Counted from the stretch's first letter, positions 13,301-21,430 are shown. The stretch is DNA of 64,000 nt from Lagopus muta (GCF_023343835.1 NC_064472.1:9849469-9913468), one strand, 5' to 3'. Numbers and translations are program-made. Notes: generated from the sequence alone by a model not told the origin.

Positions 13301-16300
13301 CTTCTTGTGTTAATTTGCAAGAATTGATTAACTGGAGCTGTTTAATTAAGAAAGAAAAGGCTAAGTAGGGAGCTTCAAGGGAGATAAGTCAGGCAGCCAG
13401 TCAAGAAAGGATAAGAAAAGCAAATTAAAAAGTGTAAAATGATAATTAGAAACTAACGCTGCCACTACAAGAGGGTTGGGACTTTGGGATTTTATCACCT
13501 CGCTGTTCCATGGAAACTTCTGAATCTCACCAACCCTTAGTCATCAAGATTGCTTGCTCGTTAGTTACAGCTGTATAATTAGCTGTCATATTAAACTTTT
13601 GTCCATGTTTAATAAACCCAGGCTGCTATTAAAAGAGATGTGTCTCTTCTATCTAATTATATGATTGAACTAATAAAGCCCAAGAAATGTAAAGCCTGCA
13701 GTTAGCCTTATACTACTGTGTCTGATAAATCTGTGAAACATTTGACAGTTTGAAAGTTTTGCTTGTCTGAAGCAATGTTTAAGGCTGTTGGAAGGATTTT
13801 TACGCATGTAAATACAATTATTCATGTGTCAACAGAAATTAAAAGTATTTATAACAGCAGCAATGATTTGTGCTGTTGGAAAATAAAATGTATTGTCGCA
13901 GAGAATGTAGCTCTATTCAGGTAGTACAAGTCAGTTACTAAAAATGAATCAATGCAGCCAAAATCGTAACAGTGCTGAAAGAATTAGTACCCTCTAGTTA
14001 CTTTTTTTCCTGAATATCTTTACGTAGGACTTTTCAAGCAGTCTGGGATGGAATTAACACAGTGTCTCAGGATGAGTAATTCACTAAGCAATGGGGTTAG
14101 CACAGCCCTTGCTGTACTCACATAGGATGATAGGCTCATAGAATCATTAAGGTTGGAAAAGAACTCTGGGATCATCTATTTCGACCGTCCACCTATACCC
14201 AATATTGCCCACTAGTCCATGTCCCTCAGTACCACATCTCCGCGTTTGTCGAACACCTCCAGGGATCCATCACCTCCCTGGGCAGCCTGTTCCTCAACTC
14301 CTCAACACTCTTCCTTTAACTTTTAACTTTAACTTTTTCCTAATATCCAACCTGACGTGAGCAATAACCTCTTTGTTGCAGCTGCCCACATCGGGGTTGG
14401 TATCAGTGGCCAGGAGGGGATGCAGGCAGTCCTGTCCAGTGACTTCTCCTTTGCACAGTTCCGCTACCTGCAACGCCTGCTCTTGGTCCATGGACGCTGG
14501 TCCTACATCCGCATGTGCAAGTTCCTCAAGTACTTCTTCTATAAGAATTTTGCTTTCACATTAGTGCATTTCTGGTATGGGTTCTTCTCCGGCTTCTCAG
14601 CTCAGGTAGGTCAGCTCCTCTGTTTTCATGGTTGTGTTTAGCATTTCCAAGGAAAATGCCTGCAAATATTTTAAATAAAAGTAAACTAAACCAGTTCTCC
14701 CTTACTATAATGCACACAATTCTGTCTTCAGCTTGTACAAAACTGATACAGTATTGCTGATAAAGGAAAGATGCCTAAAGACATTTAACTGCCTTATGAA
14801 GAATGTAGGCACCTCCTGGGATTTTTGAAAGTGTCCAAAATGATTACAGCCATCAAAGTAGGATGCAGATTGCCCAAAGCCTGACCACTGTGGTGCAGAT
14901 CTGTGTAGGACCTATGATTTTCGTGAACATGCAAGAAGAGCCTTACTAGGTTAGGTCAAGGAGCTCTTGTGACTGTGGGCAGTAGTGAGTGCTTAGCAGT
15001 CAGGGCTGACATAAAGTCATCCTTCTCTTGCATGCTCCTCACCTTCTGGTAGTGAGCAGGTTAGGGCTGTTGAGCTCAAGTCTTGCTATACTTTTGCTCT
15101 CAATAGTATCTGCAGTCACAATGCTCCAGCATCTACCTAACAGAATTACAAAGTGATTGAAATTGGCAGGACCTCTGCATCCAGCAGGTCCAACCCTTGC
15201 TTCAGCAGGACCATGTTCAGGCAGATCTACAAGGAGGAGACTACTTTTATAACTGTGTAATCTTGTGAAGAGATGGAAAAGGCAGCGTTCTCCTAACATG
15301 ATGCTCTGCTTTTTTTTCCCTTCAGACTGTCTATGATCAGTGGTTCATCACGCTTTACAATCTGGCATATACCTCCCTCCCAGTGCTAGGAATGAGCCTT
15401 TTCGATCAGGTACTGTTTTGATCACTCACACATTATTTTTATAGGCGTTTTGTGTCTGGGTACTCTGAGTTGATTCAGAGAAGCAAAAGCAGATAGCTCT
15501 TTGGCTAGCTGTTGTGATAGTCCCTAAAACAGATTCCTGTCAGTGAGACCTCAGAGCACAAAAAAAGGACACACCAAGAAGGAGATTGTATATTATCTTG
15601 CCTTGTCCTGTGTGCTTCAGTGTTTGGAGATGTTTTGGTGTTGACATGAGTGAAAGATGCTATTGCGCCATTCCCCTGGAGCAGCCACAGCTCAATAGCT
15701 GTGATTCTAAAGCCAGACAAGTGGCTTTTTAATCAGCACACAGAATAACGGATGACATACAGCCCTGAGGATCCTCTTAGCCAGGAGGTCCGGGTTAAGC
15801 CTTCCTACAGTAATTTCACATATACATGTATTTCACACATACATTTCTACATCAGTAGAAACACAGCCAGAATGGTATTTTCTGTTGTTAAGCTTCCAGG
15901 AAACCCCTAGGAGAATTGGGCACGCAGTCTGATTAAGATGAAATGTACTTTTTTTTTTACTTTTTTTTCCCAACATTTGTCAGATTTTTCAGCACAGAAT
16001 GGTGAAATTTGGGATGGAAAACAAGTCTAGGTGACCTCGATATGTGGCATGCTTGTCACTGAACTGAGTGAATTGGTTGATGAGCCTTTTCTCATGGAAA
16101 TGAACATAAGGGGACATGGCAACCTTAAGTGGTCCTGTGTGGTTGGTTGGGAAGGGGCCTGCAAATGTGACCATCTTCTCTCTGTTTTCAGGACGTGGAT
16201 GACCGTTGGAGCCTGCTGTTTCCACAGCTATATGTGCCTGGACAGGAAAACCTGTATTTTAACAAAACAGTGTTTATCAAGTGCATGTTGCAAGGCATCT

Positions 16301-19300
16301 ACAGTTCCCTCATTCTCTTCTTTATCCCCTATGGGGCCATGTACAATACGATGAGAAGTGATGGGAAAGCCATTGCTGACTACCAGTCCTTCGCCCTGAT
16401 GGCCCAGACCTGCTTACTGATTGTGGTGTCTGTACAGGTAACTGTACTGACTGTATTTAAGAATCTGTTTTAAGAAGGCAGCCTCTGGAGGGCCACTTGG
16501 CATTCTGATAGCATTCTGTTTGCTGCTGCATCTTCAATTCTTGCAAAAGTATTTTTTGTGTATATTCTTGTGACACCAGCTTATTCTCCTCAGTTTCACA
16601 GAACAATAGATTTTTCTGCCACAAAAATCACAGTCACAGGAAGGCAAGTTTGCTTTGACTGTGGAGAAAGTTTGCTGTCACTGTGGAGAAGGTGGTTAAG
16701 GCTGGAAATAGAAAAGAACTAATTCCAGTTTTCTTGGATGTGCTTGAACCACAGGACTGTGTCTGCCAGCAGGCAGTTATTTATGGGGACTCCATCATAG
16801 TGAGATCTCATGTGTGGTGCAGAAGCTAGAACTGGGCTTAGTGAAAGAAACTGCTAGGACTTGGAGCTACAGCATTCAGATGGTATTGGAATGATGAGAG
16901 AAATTTCTCAACAGAAAAGCAAATCATTCATACCTCTCTAGAAAATGGTTTCTGCTTTCTGAGGTCTTGTAGGCTCCTTCTCCTAGCTTCTGATGGAAGA
17001 TCACAGTTTGGAGTGGGGTTGTAAATATGGCTTTTTTGATGTGAGTATCCTGTCTCTACTACTGGCCACTAGTGAATTTTTGATAAGAGGGCAAATGCAG
17101 TAACGCTTGCCCTGAATGGTCTTCCTGCATTCTAACTAAGGCTTGTTATTATCTAAGGCTTGGAGTGAGGACTGAATGAACAGCTGTCTTGGGGGTAGGG
17201 GTACAAACTGGAGGACAAGATCTCCAGCTGTCTTCCAACCATATCTTTTAAATAATAAGGGCATTTATACTGCTCTGCTCTTTCAGATTGGCTTGGACAC
17301 CTCTTACTGGACAGTTGTGAACCAGTTCTTCATCTGGGGCAGCCTTTCTGTTTATTTTGCCATCACCTTCACCATGTACAGTGACGGCATGTACCTGATC
17401 CTCCCAGCCTCATTCCCATTTGTTGGTAAGCACTTGGGCATTGTACTCAAAACTATTATACAGTGGAGCTTAACTCTGCTAAGTGCTTCTAGTATGGGTC
17501 CCTGCCTCTCTGGAGGCAATAATATGCTAGTGTGTAATGATGGCCTTTTTCACAAGAAATGCCAGGGTACTTCTGGAGGCAGCCACAAAAGCTTACTTAG
17601 AGTCCCGTCCATCCATGTGAACATGCACCATATTCACTTCCTTGCAGAATAATGCACATTCTCACACAGCCACGGGAATGATCCCTGAAATAAACTTGTT
17701 GAGCTGGCTGGAATACTTTTACATTCTGTTTCCAGATATCCAATGCTTATAGGTGTCTGGCAGCATTTTGTTTGCAGAAGGATGCATGTTATGTCATAAA
17801 CAAATTGATGTGTTAGTGTAGAAAGACACAGAAACACAACGTGTATTTAGATGCCATAGGACAATGGTGAGCTTAGACAGCAAATGCTCAAGAATAAAGA
17901 AATGCCACTGCTGATTATCGATTTTCATCTCTGCATAAAAAGTTTCTGAACTTGTGAAAAAGGAAAAAATGCCATAAAAATGAATGTCTCATGAGACTTT
18001 AACCAGGGGGAAGATGAAAGATTAGAAAAGTAATTTGGATGTTTTTAATGGTTCTGTGTATCCATTGATGTGCCATTGCTAGGAGATTTTACTCCTGATA
18101 GCACAAAGCTTTTTGTTCACATCTTGGATCATTGTACAAATCAATAACGTTTATTTCTGGATGGTCTGCTGAACCAAGACCAGTTCTGCCCATATTTGCT
18201 GCACGGCCATTTTAGAAACTTCTTAGATTTCAGTCAGTGCCTGCAGTGTGTCTTCCAAGCAGATGGTAAGATGGCTTTTAACATCAGAAGTGCTGAATGT
18301 GAGAAGGTAGAGTGTCTGCTGAGTTTCCAAAGACAGCTGGTAACTCACTTGCCAGGGGTTTCTCTATCTGCTGTTCTGTTGGTGCTGCTGAGGTCAAATC
18401 ATCCATAATGCTGAATGCTGCTTAATAAGGTCTTAGTCTGAAACCATGTCTAAGGAAAGTGTTTCTAGGAAACACTTGGAAAACTTTTTTACTTATTTTA
18501 CTGGAATTGGCAGAATTTGGCCAAGTGAAGACACTCAGCAACTTTACTACCAACAACATCGTTGAACACTGTAATGAGGGTTTTATAGACTGTTTTCTAT
18601 ATTCCTACATTCCTTCAGCTTTCAGAGGAGCCAAAAGACAGCACTTCAGTTTCAAAGAACACAGCAGTGTCAGACGTGGCAGCTAGTTTGCCCATAGATC
18701 CATTAGATGCACACCCATCTCACACTCCTCTTCTAACGAGCTGTGATCCCATCCATTTAGGGAAACAGTGCTGAAATTAAGAAGGGTTCTTCCTTTTGCA
18801 CCAGCATCCTGGAAAAATTTGGGAGGGTTGAATTGCTGCCACAGATGTCTTGAACACTTACATCAATCTTCTGCACTTGATTTGACTCTTTAACATACCT
18901 CTCTGTCTGAGAGATTGAGTTTGGATGTTACCTTCCAGTTTCCTCGTCTCAGTGATAATGATATTGCTGTCCTCTGCAGCAAGTTCATTTCACTGCTGGA
19001 GAAGGTGTCTACTTTATATTTTCACAGAATCACACAGAATCACAGAATCACCGAGGTTGGAAAAGACCTATAAGATCATCCAGTCCAACCATCCACCAAT
19101 CACCAATAGTTCTCACTAAACCATGTCTCTAAATACAACATCCAGACATTCCTTGAACACCTCCAGGGTTGGTGACTCCACCACCTCCCCTGACCCATTC
19201 CAGAGCCTGACCACTCTTTCAGACAAGTAGTATTCAGTCAAGTCCAGCCTGAATCTCCCCTGGTGCAGCTTGAAGCCATTTTGGTCAGTTTTCCAGTGTT

Positions 19301-21430
19301 TTGGAGTGACAGAGTGATTGAATCATGGCATTGAATAGAATGATGGTGAGACATATTGTTGATATGCTTTCAATCGTTTATTTTTCAGGTACTGCTCGAA
19401 ACACTCTCAGCCAACCCAACGTGTGGCTAGCAATCTTCCTCAGCATTGCCCTCTGTGTGCTGCCCGTCGTTGGCTTCCGATTCCTGAAGGCTCTCTTAAG
19501 GCCAACTGCCAGTGATAAAGTAAGGAGGCATTTTAGTAAGCCTGAAACCCTCTTCCTACCAGCCAGGCTTATTGCAGAGCCATATTGCAGGGGCCTGGCA
19601 CTGCTTGGAGTGCACATCCCCACAGGTGCAAGTGCTTACCATCTATCTGGCTCCCAGTCCCTTGAGCAGGAAAACTGAATTTGGCTTTTGGCACTGCTTA
19701 AGCCACCTGCAGCTGGGACTGAGGCTGAGATTATTTAGATGCGGATTGGATTGCACTGGAGTGAGGAAGCAGCACTATTTTTAGGTGCAGGGTTTAAGTC
19801 CTGTGGCTTGGCAGCAAAGGAGCAGTGTATTTCAGTCCTCTTGCCCTCGTACTGCAGAACTTTTTGCCTGGCAGACCACAGCCCTCAACACCCCACCCAG
19901 CATCCATCTTGCTGGGGATTTTTTGATTTCAGAAGTTACTTCATTTGTAGCCCCTCCGAAACCAGCTGCCCTCCCGTGCCCAGGAGTCTGGAGGTGAGAC
20001 CGTTAGGGCAAGAGGAGGCTGGGAGAGATGGAGTGAGCACACAGCTCAGCACAGCGAACGACCCCTGCACAAGATCAGCATCCCCGCAGCTCTCCGACCT
20101 TAGTCTCAAACAGGAGCATCTGCTAAATGCTGCTGCCACCTCGTGCTCCCTTCCTCTTCCTGCACCTCGCTGCGGGGCCTTCATCCCTGTTCACTGCAGG
20201 GAAATTGGACCAGATGGCCTTTAAGTTCCCTTCCAACCTAAGCGGTTCTATGATTCTGTGATTATCCTTGGGATGCTCACAGATCTCCTCGGGTGCTCCA
20301 GGGCTGTTTGAGGAAGAGACAGGGGGAATGCTCAGCCCTTGCAGAGGGGAAGGTGGGTGCTAGGTAGGATGGTCCTTGAGACAAAGAGGAAGTTCCGATG
20401 TGCAGACATGGGCTGAATTTACTCTTTAGCTGAGCAGACATAACTGTGGCCCAAAATGCCAGTCTCTGTGCATTGAGTGAGCATCAATAGGGCAAAACCA
20501 CTTTATTGTTTTTTCCCACTCTGGGAAATGAACTGTCACAGGAGAGGATTGTTTCCTGCTGTATAGAAATCCCCAGCTGGCAGCACAAAAGGAACTTATA
20601 TACAGGACTGACCCTTAGAGAACCAAGTATCTTTAGCGCTGTCCCAGGCAGCAGGGCCAAAGGGAGGCAATAGGGGATTATCCTGAGCCACATGGGGACA
20701 GAGAGCCTCCTGTCTGCAAATACAGTGCACCATATTTCTACCCTCTGACAAAGGATATGAAAATCCATTGATCACCACCATCATAAAAACCTTGTACATA
20801 TTGGAGATTCCCTCAAGTGCTCTGTGTTCAACAATTCCTTACAGATCTTGCTTTCTGGACTTTCGGCTCTTGTTGCAATGACTTCTGCATGTTGGGGAAT
20901 TTGACTGAAGTCCCTAAAAGAGCTGTGGCAATGCCACAACCAAGGTTTCACAGAGCAGAAATCATCCTCTCCCATGTCTTACAGACAACACTACCAGCAG
21001 CGCCTTTTAGAATAAGATTAGTTTTCACCCTTTTCTAGGTTGGCAAGTTCAGTTCCTGATCTGCAGTCCTTCCCACAATCCTCTTGTTTTGTTAATCATT
21101 TTTGGGTTCGGAGCCTTCTTTTTTCTCTCCTTTCTTCGCTCCTCTTTTACTGTGCTTGTGAATAGCAGCGCATTTGCCACGTGTTCTGTTTCATTTTCTG
21201 ATTTTCAGGTCCTACTCAAGATCAAAGAAGCTAAAAAGAGGCCACCGCCACCGTCCCCCAAGAGACGCCTGCGTCGGACCAGCACGCGTCGCTCGGGCTA
21301 TGCCTTCTCCCACCAGCACGGCTTTGGGGCACTCATCATGTCTGGAAGAAACATGCGGCCAAAATCACCTTTTGCCACAACCGGAACATTTTCACCCAAT
21401 AGTGACAAATACAAGCAGAAGGGACTGTAA
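1346..21430 (+). CDS. ATP8B5: P4-ATPase phospholipid flippase, ATP8B group (ATP8B5-like), 3' two-thirds of the coding region in 15 exons
   Basis: This is the gene-level entry; the coding exons are listed separately. Joined, they give 2276 coding bases, about 757 residues plus a stop, with every junction in frame. In order they show the N-domain signature SPDEGALV, the ATP-site motif KGADT, the P-domain motifs WVLTGDK and AIGDGANDV, the TM5 YKN motif, hydrophobic segments matching TM5-TM10, and a basic tail with GYAFS. This order is that of class-1 P4-ATPases, which flip phospholipids to the cytosolic leaflet with a CDC50/TMEM30 subunit. The family is about 1200 residues, so roughly 435 residues, including the DKTGT phosphorylation site, lie upstream of the window. 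The sequence fits the ATP8B2/ATP8B4/ATP8B5 branch. The ATP8B5 choice rests on RUSC2 lying next door in the same orientation, as recalled for human and mouse. Mouse ATP8B5 (FetA) is testis-enriched and acrosomal. No frameshift or premature stop is seen. ATP8B2 is the main alternative. Confidence 0.85.
1390..2906 (+). other. Flippase intron
   Basis: Intron of 1517 bp with GTAAGT donor and TTTACAG acceptor. I see no exon, CR1 copy or other recognisable element. The open frames on the minus strand at 1765-2177 look like nothing known. Confidence 0.8.
2907..3072 (+). CDS. ATP8B5: ATP8B5-like exon: start of the N-domain
   Basis: The exon starts in phase 0 ([11 protein letters not shown]) and includes [13 protein letters not shown] and [12 protein letters not shown], the conserved FFDHxLxE and LALCHTVM blocks of ATP8B proteins at the start of the nucleotide-binding domain. 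It is 166 nt and ends after one base of a Gly codon at GAAG|GTGAGG. Confidence 0.95.
3264..3412 (+). repeat. CR1 retrotransposon 3' fragment, sense
   Basis: Begins at the typical CR1 phrase CCTGGAGGTGTTCAAGAAA and ends with TTCCAACTTTAATGAT followed by degenerate ATCATTCT units. The preceding 3238-3260 also carries an ATGATTCTGTGATTCTG tail, so a second tiny CR1 remnant may abut it. Confidence 0.8.
3422..3442 (+). repeat. Poly(A) run
   Basis: A run of 21 consecutive A follows the CR1 remnant and ends 60 bp before the acceptor of the next exon. CR1 tails are not poly(A), so this is probably an independent slippage tract. Confidence 0.9.
3503..3691 (+). CDS. ATP8B5: ATP8B5-like exon: N-domain core
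   Basis: The exon encodes [26 protein letters not shown], the diagnostic [16 protein letters not shown] block of P4-ATPases, then RTPETITV and [17 protein letters not shown]. The Arg-Lys-Arg-Met block lies near the ATP site. It is 189 nt, entered after one base of a Gly codon and left after one base of a Val codon (G|GTATGT). Confidence 0.97.
3692..4067 (+). other. Flippase intron with a perfect hairpin
   Basis: Intron of 376 bp with GTATGT donor and TTCTAG acceptor. Its one notable structure is the 12-bp inverted repeat at 3901-3929, listed separately. Confidence 0.8.
3901..3929. repeat. Perfect 12-bp inverted repeat with 5-nt loop
   Basis: CTAAGCAAGTTC at 3901-3912 is exactly complementary in reverse to GAACTTGCTTAG at 3918-3929, separated by GTCTT. 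It can form a hairpin in the pre-mRNA between the exons at 3503-3691 and 4068-4183. A partial echo (CTTGAAGTTC) follows directly. Confidence 0.85.
4068..4183 (+). CDS. ATP8B5: ATP8B5-like exon: KGADT ATP-binding motif
   Basis: The exon encodes [23 protein letters not shown] and ends at EHLN. KGADT is the N-domain ATP-contact motif of P-type ATPases. It is 116 nt, entered two bases into a Val codon and left in phase 0 (AAT|GTAAGT). Confidence 0.97.
4567..4618 (+). repeat. CR1 3' tail remnant, sense
   Basis: TTGGAACTAGATGGTGCTTA, then CCTCCAACCCAAACCAT and ATGATTCT, matches the end of a CR1 copy (usual form: TTGGACTAGATGATCTTTA then TTCCAACC). Confidence 0.65.
4905..5211 (+). repeat. CR1 retrotransposon 3' fragment, sense
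   Basis: Runs from GAGGTGGGGGTTGGCCTCTT through the conserved 3' segments (GCTGGAACACTGCGC, GGGGGTGTTCAAGA, TTAGAGGTCTATTCCAAC) to a tail of ATGATTCT/CTGTCATTCTG. It is 5'-truncated, as most CR1 copies are. Confidence 0.88.
5316..5393 (+). repeat. CR1 3' tail remnant, sense
   Basis: GGGGGTTGGACTCAGTGATC and AAAGGGCCCTTCCAACCTC are the standard final segment of CR1, followed by a decayed tail. Confidence 0.75.
5851..6015 (+). CDS. ATP8B5: ATP8B5-like exon: end of the N-domain and hinge
   Basis: The exon begins [19 protein letters not shown], the EGLRTLxxAYR block of P4-ATPases, and ends [10 protein letters not shown]. The acceptor is TCTCGCAG. The donor GTG|GTTGGT is weak. It is fixed by the family pattern EKDL-x-LLGATA, which needs the final Val codon, and by the frame of the next exon. 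Length is 165 nt, phase 0 at both ends. Confidence 0.95.
6016..7775 (+). other. Flippase intron with weak splice sites
   Basis: Intron of 1760 bp with donor GTTGGT and acceptor TGTAAAG. No CR1 is recognised. A small local duplication (AGTAGTCCTTGTGGAGG twice, period about 21 bp) lies at 6955-6992. No exon is supported. Confidence 0.75.
7776..7887 (+). CDS. ATP8B5: ATP8B5-like exon: P-domain TGDK motif
   Basis: The exon encodes [20 protein letters not shown], then [31 protein letters not shown] and WVLTGDK are P-domain signatures, with the TGD Asp near the catalytic Mg2+ site. The acceptor is TGTAAAG, with A at -3 (unfavourable). It is 112 nt and leaves one base of a Glu codon at G|GTAAGG. 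Confidence 0.97.
7888..8852 (+). other. Flippase intron
   Basis: Intron of 965 bp, AT-rich between about 8200 and 8720, with several A and T runs. I see no exon and no repeat family that I recognise. Confidence 0.75.
8853..8958 (+). CDS. ATP8B5: ATP8B5-like exon: P-domain ETAxNIGY segment
   Basis: Completes Glu and reads [20 protein letters not shown], then [15 protein letters not shown], matching the ETAxNIGYxCxLLxDDM block of ATP8B proteins. It is 106 nt and ends two bases into an Arg codon (AG|GTAAAT). Confidence 0.96.
9733..9783 (+). repeat. Imperfect 20-bp direct repeat at the 5' end of a CR1 copy
   Basis: CGTGAGGCCTCACCTCGAGT at 9733-9752 recurs with one mismatch at 9764-9783 (period 31 bp). 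The second copy is internal CR1 sequence, so the first looks like a duplication of the element's truncated 5' end. Confidence 0.75.
9764..10306 (+). repeat. CR1 retrotransposon, 5'-truncated, sense
   Basis: Carries the last part of CR1 ORF2 (reverse transcriptase C-terminal region). An open frame through 10230 starts with [15 protein letters not shown] and contains [16 protein letters not shown] and [12 protein letters not shown]. The 3' UTR ends in four ATTCTATG units at about 10274-10306. The ORF lacks an RT active site and is non-autonomous. Tail identity suggests a fairly young copy. Confidence 0.95.
10347..10494 (+). CDS. ATP8B5: ATP8B5-like exon: variable P-domain insert
   Basis: The exon reads [20 protein letters not shown], a charged low-conservation insert, and ends in the conserved [13 protein letters not shown] (family: [10 protein letters not shown]). 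The acceptor is a T-rich tract then CAG. It is 148 nt and ends in phase 0 at TTG|GTAAGG. The upstream CR1 tail lies only 40 bp away. Confidence 0.95.
10880..10912. promoter_or_regulatory. Tandem palindromic GATA-factor sites
   Basis: TATCTGATAA occurs at 10880-10889 and again at 10897-10906, followed by GATAG at 10908-10912. ATCTGATAA is a double, inverted GATA site. Function is inferred from motif only; a chance 17-bp duplication of an AT-rich unit would also explain it. Confidence 0.35.
11155..11745 (+). repeat. Highly diverged CR1-like sequence, sense
   Basis: Scattered CR1 phrases remain in order: an AATGCAATTCAGGAAGAACA segment (CR1 usually has GACAAGTGCAA here), then GGTACAGGCTGCCCACGAAG and GGTGGTGGAGTCACCATGGC near 11655-11700. 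The rest is too decayed to align by eye. Confidence 0.45.
12318..12415 (-). repeat. CR1 3' end, antisense
   Basis: ATCATAGAATCATTAAGGTT, GGAAAGACC and AAGATCACCTAGTCCAACC are the reverse complement of a CR1 tail. It is truncated after about 100 bp. Confidence 0.85.
12691..12874 (+). CDS. ATP8B5: ATP8B5-like exon: P-domain catalytic GDGANDV
   Basis: The exon encodes [20 protein letters not shown], then [20 protein letters not shown] and [17 protein letters not shown]. GDGxNDV carries the Mg2+-binding Asp pair of P-type ATPases, and [13 protein letters not shown] is a family signature. The acceptor is TGCTCTCAG. It is 184 nt and leaves one base of a Thr codon (A|GTGAGT). Confidence 0.98.
13262..13659. 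promoter_or_regulatory. Cluster of TAATTA homeodomain core motifs
   Basis: TAATTA occurs at 13262-13267, 13343-13348 (inside TTAATTAA), 13443-13448, 13576-13581 and 13654-13659. The surrounding sequence is AT-rich without tandem repetition, a texture typical of conserved non-coding elements. Enhancer function is inferred; conservation was not testable here. Confidence 0.35.
14132..14357 (-). repeat. CR1 3' fragment, antisense, abutting a splice acceptor
   Basis: Starts CTCATAGAATCATTAAGGTTGG and continues through CATGTCCCTCAGTACCACAT, CACCTCCCTGGGCAGCCTGT and TTTTTCCTAATATCCAACCTGA, all antisense CR1. CR1 identity stops near 14357, 24 bp before the exon. TAACTTTTAACTTTAACTTT near 14320 is a small internal expansion. 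Confidence 0.92.
14340..14381 (+). promoter_or_regulatory. Branch point and acceptor region partly derived from CR1
   Basis: Two YTNAY-type branch-site candidates, CTAAT (14340-14344) and CTGAC (14352-14356), lie 38 and 26 bases before the AG at 14380-14381. Both are inside antisense CR1 sequence; only the short pyrimidine tract CTCTTTGTTGCAG is unique. The assignment is by motif and distance only. Confidence 0.5.
14382..14605 (+). CDS. ATP8B5: ATP8B5-like exon: P-domain end and first C-terminal membrane helix
   Basis: The exon encodes [20 protein letters not shown], then [20 protein letters not shown] and [20 protein letters not shown]. HIGVGIxGxEGxQA closes the P domain. The following hydrophobic stretch is TM5, and its YKN Lys matches the lysine important for lipid transport in P4-ATPases such as ATP8A2. 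It is 224 nt and ends in phase 0 at CAG|GTAGGT. Confidence 0.98.
14606..15325 (+). other. Flippase intron
   Basis: Intron of 720 bp with GTAGGT donor and a strong pyrimidine-rich acceptor (CCCTTCAG). Nothing further is recognised in it. Confidence 0.8.
15326..15409 (+). CDS. ATP8B5: ATP8B5-like exon: TM6
   Basis: The exon encodes [20 protein letters not shown] then LGMSLFDQ, the family block [28 protein letters not shown] that forms TM6. It is 84 nt with phase 0 at both ends. Confidence 0.98.
15410..16191 (+). other. Flippase intron
   Basis: Intron of 782 bp with GTACTG donor and TGTTTTCAG acceptor. T-rich runs lie near 15950-15970. No repeat or exon is recognised. Confidence 0.8.
16192..16437 (+). 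CDS. ATP8B5: ATP8B5-like exon: TM7-TM8
   Basis: The exon encodes [20 protein letters not shown], then the TM7 segment [20 protein letters not shown], a short polar linker, and the TM8 segment [25 protein letters not shown] and ADYQSFA are ATP8B signatures. It is 246 nt with phase 0 at both ends and a GTAACT donor. Confidence 0.97.
16438..17286 (+). other. Flippase intron
   Basis: Intron of 849 bp. I see no repeat family and no exon. A short duplication (TTTGCTNTGACTGTGGAGAA-like) is at about 16650-16690. Confidence 0.75.
17287..17425 (+). CDS. ATP8B5: ATP8B5-like exon: TM9
   Basis: The exon encodes [20 protein letters not shown], then [20 protein letters not shown] and ASFPFV. IGLDTxYWT and FIWGSLxxYFxIxF match the family's TM9 region. 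It is 139 nt and leaves one base of a Gly codon (G|GTAAGC). Confidence 0.97.
17426..19388 (+). other. Flippase intron with antisense CR1
   Basis: Intron of 1963 bp. An antisense CR1 lies at 19022-19289, about 100 bp before the acceptor. The remainder is AT-rich without recognised elements. Confidence 0.8.
19022..19289 (-). repeat. CR1 3' fragment, antisense
   Basis: Starts with three CACAGAAT-type units, then CCGAGGTTGGAAAAGACC, CACCTCCAGGGTTGGTGACT and CCTGAATCTCCCCTGGTGCA, all antisense CR1, ending near GAAGCCATTTTGGTC. Confidence 0.92.
19389..19519 (+). CDS. ATP8B5: ATP8B5-like exon: TM10
   Basis: Completes Gly and reads [20 protein letters not shown], then [20 protein letters not shown] and SDK. 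VWL...CVLPVVxFRFL is the TM10 signature of ATP8B proteins. It is 131 nt and ends in phase 0 at AAA|GTAAGG. Confidence 0.97.
19520..21208 (+). other. Last flippase intron
   Basis: Intron of 1689 bp with a sense CR1 tail at 20195-20263. The overlapping open frames at 19739-20224 and 19936-20184 show no family resemblance. Confidence 0.75.
20195..20263 (+). repeat. CR1 3' tail, sense
   Basis: GGAAATTGGACCAGATGGCC, TTCCCTTCCAACCTAAGC and GTTCTATGATTCTGTGATT form a short CR1-type 3' end. Confidence 0.75.
21209..21430 (+). CDS. ATP8B5: ATP8B5-like last coding exon: cytoplasmic tail and stop
   Basis: The exon encodes [20 protein letters not shown], then [20 protein letters not shown] and [15 protein letters not shown], ending KGL and TAA at 21428-21430. 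[24 protein letters not shown] is conserved in ATP8B2/4; GYAFS corresponds to the C-terminal autoinhibitory motif of P4-ATPases. The acceptor is ATTTTCAG. The tail after NMR is shorter than that recalled for ATP8B2. Confidence 0.97.
   Translation, partial: VLLKIKEAKKRPPPPSPKRRLRRTSTRRSGYAFSHQHGFGALIMSGRNMRPKSPFATTGTFSPNSDKYKQKGL

Larger units (their letters stand above)
12875..14381 (+). other. Flippase intron with homeodomain-motif cluster and CR1 at the acceptor
   Basis: Intron of 1507 bp. Its central part (about 13200-13900) is AT-rich and repeat-free, with several TAATTA hexamers. An antisense CR1 fills 14132-14357 and runs to within about 25 bp of the acceptor. Confidence 0.8.

Noticed and set aside
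16246..16263. ENLYFN in the flippase, resembling the TEV protease site ENLYFQ used in engineered proteins
   Set aside because: The last residue is Asn, not Gln. The segment aligns with the ordinary family loop before TM7 and is bounded by normal exon structure, so it is coincidence and not an engineered tag.
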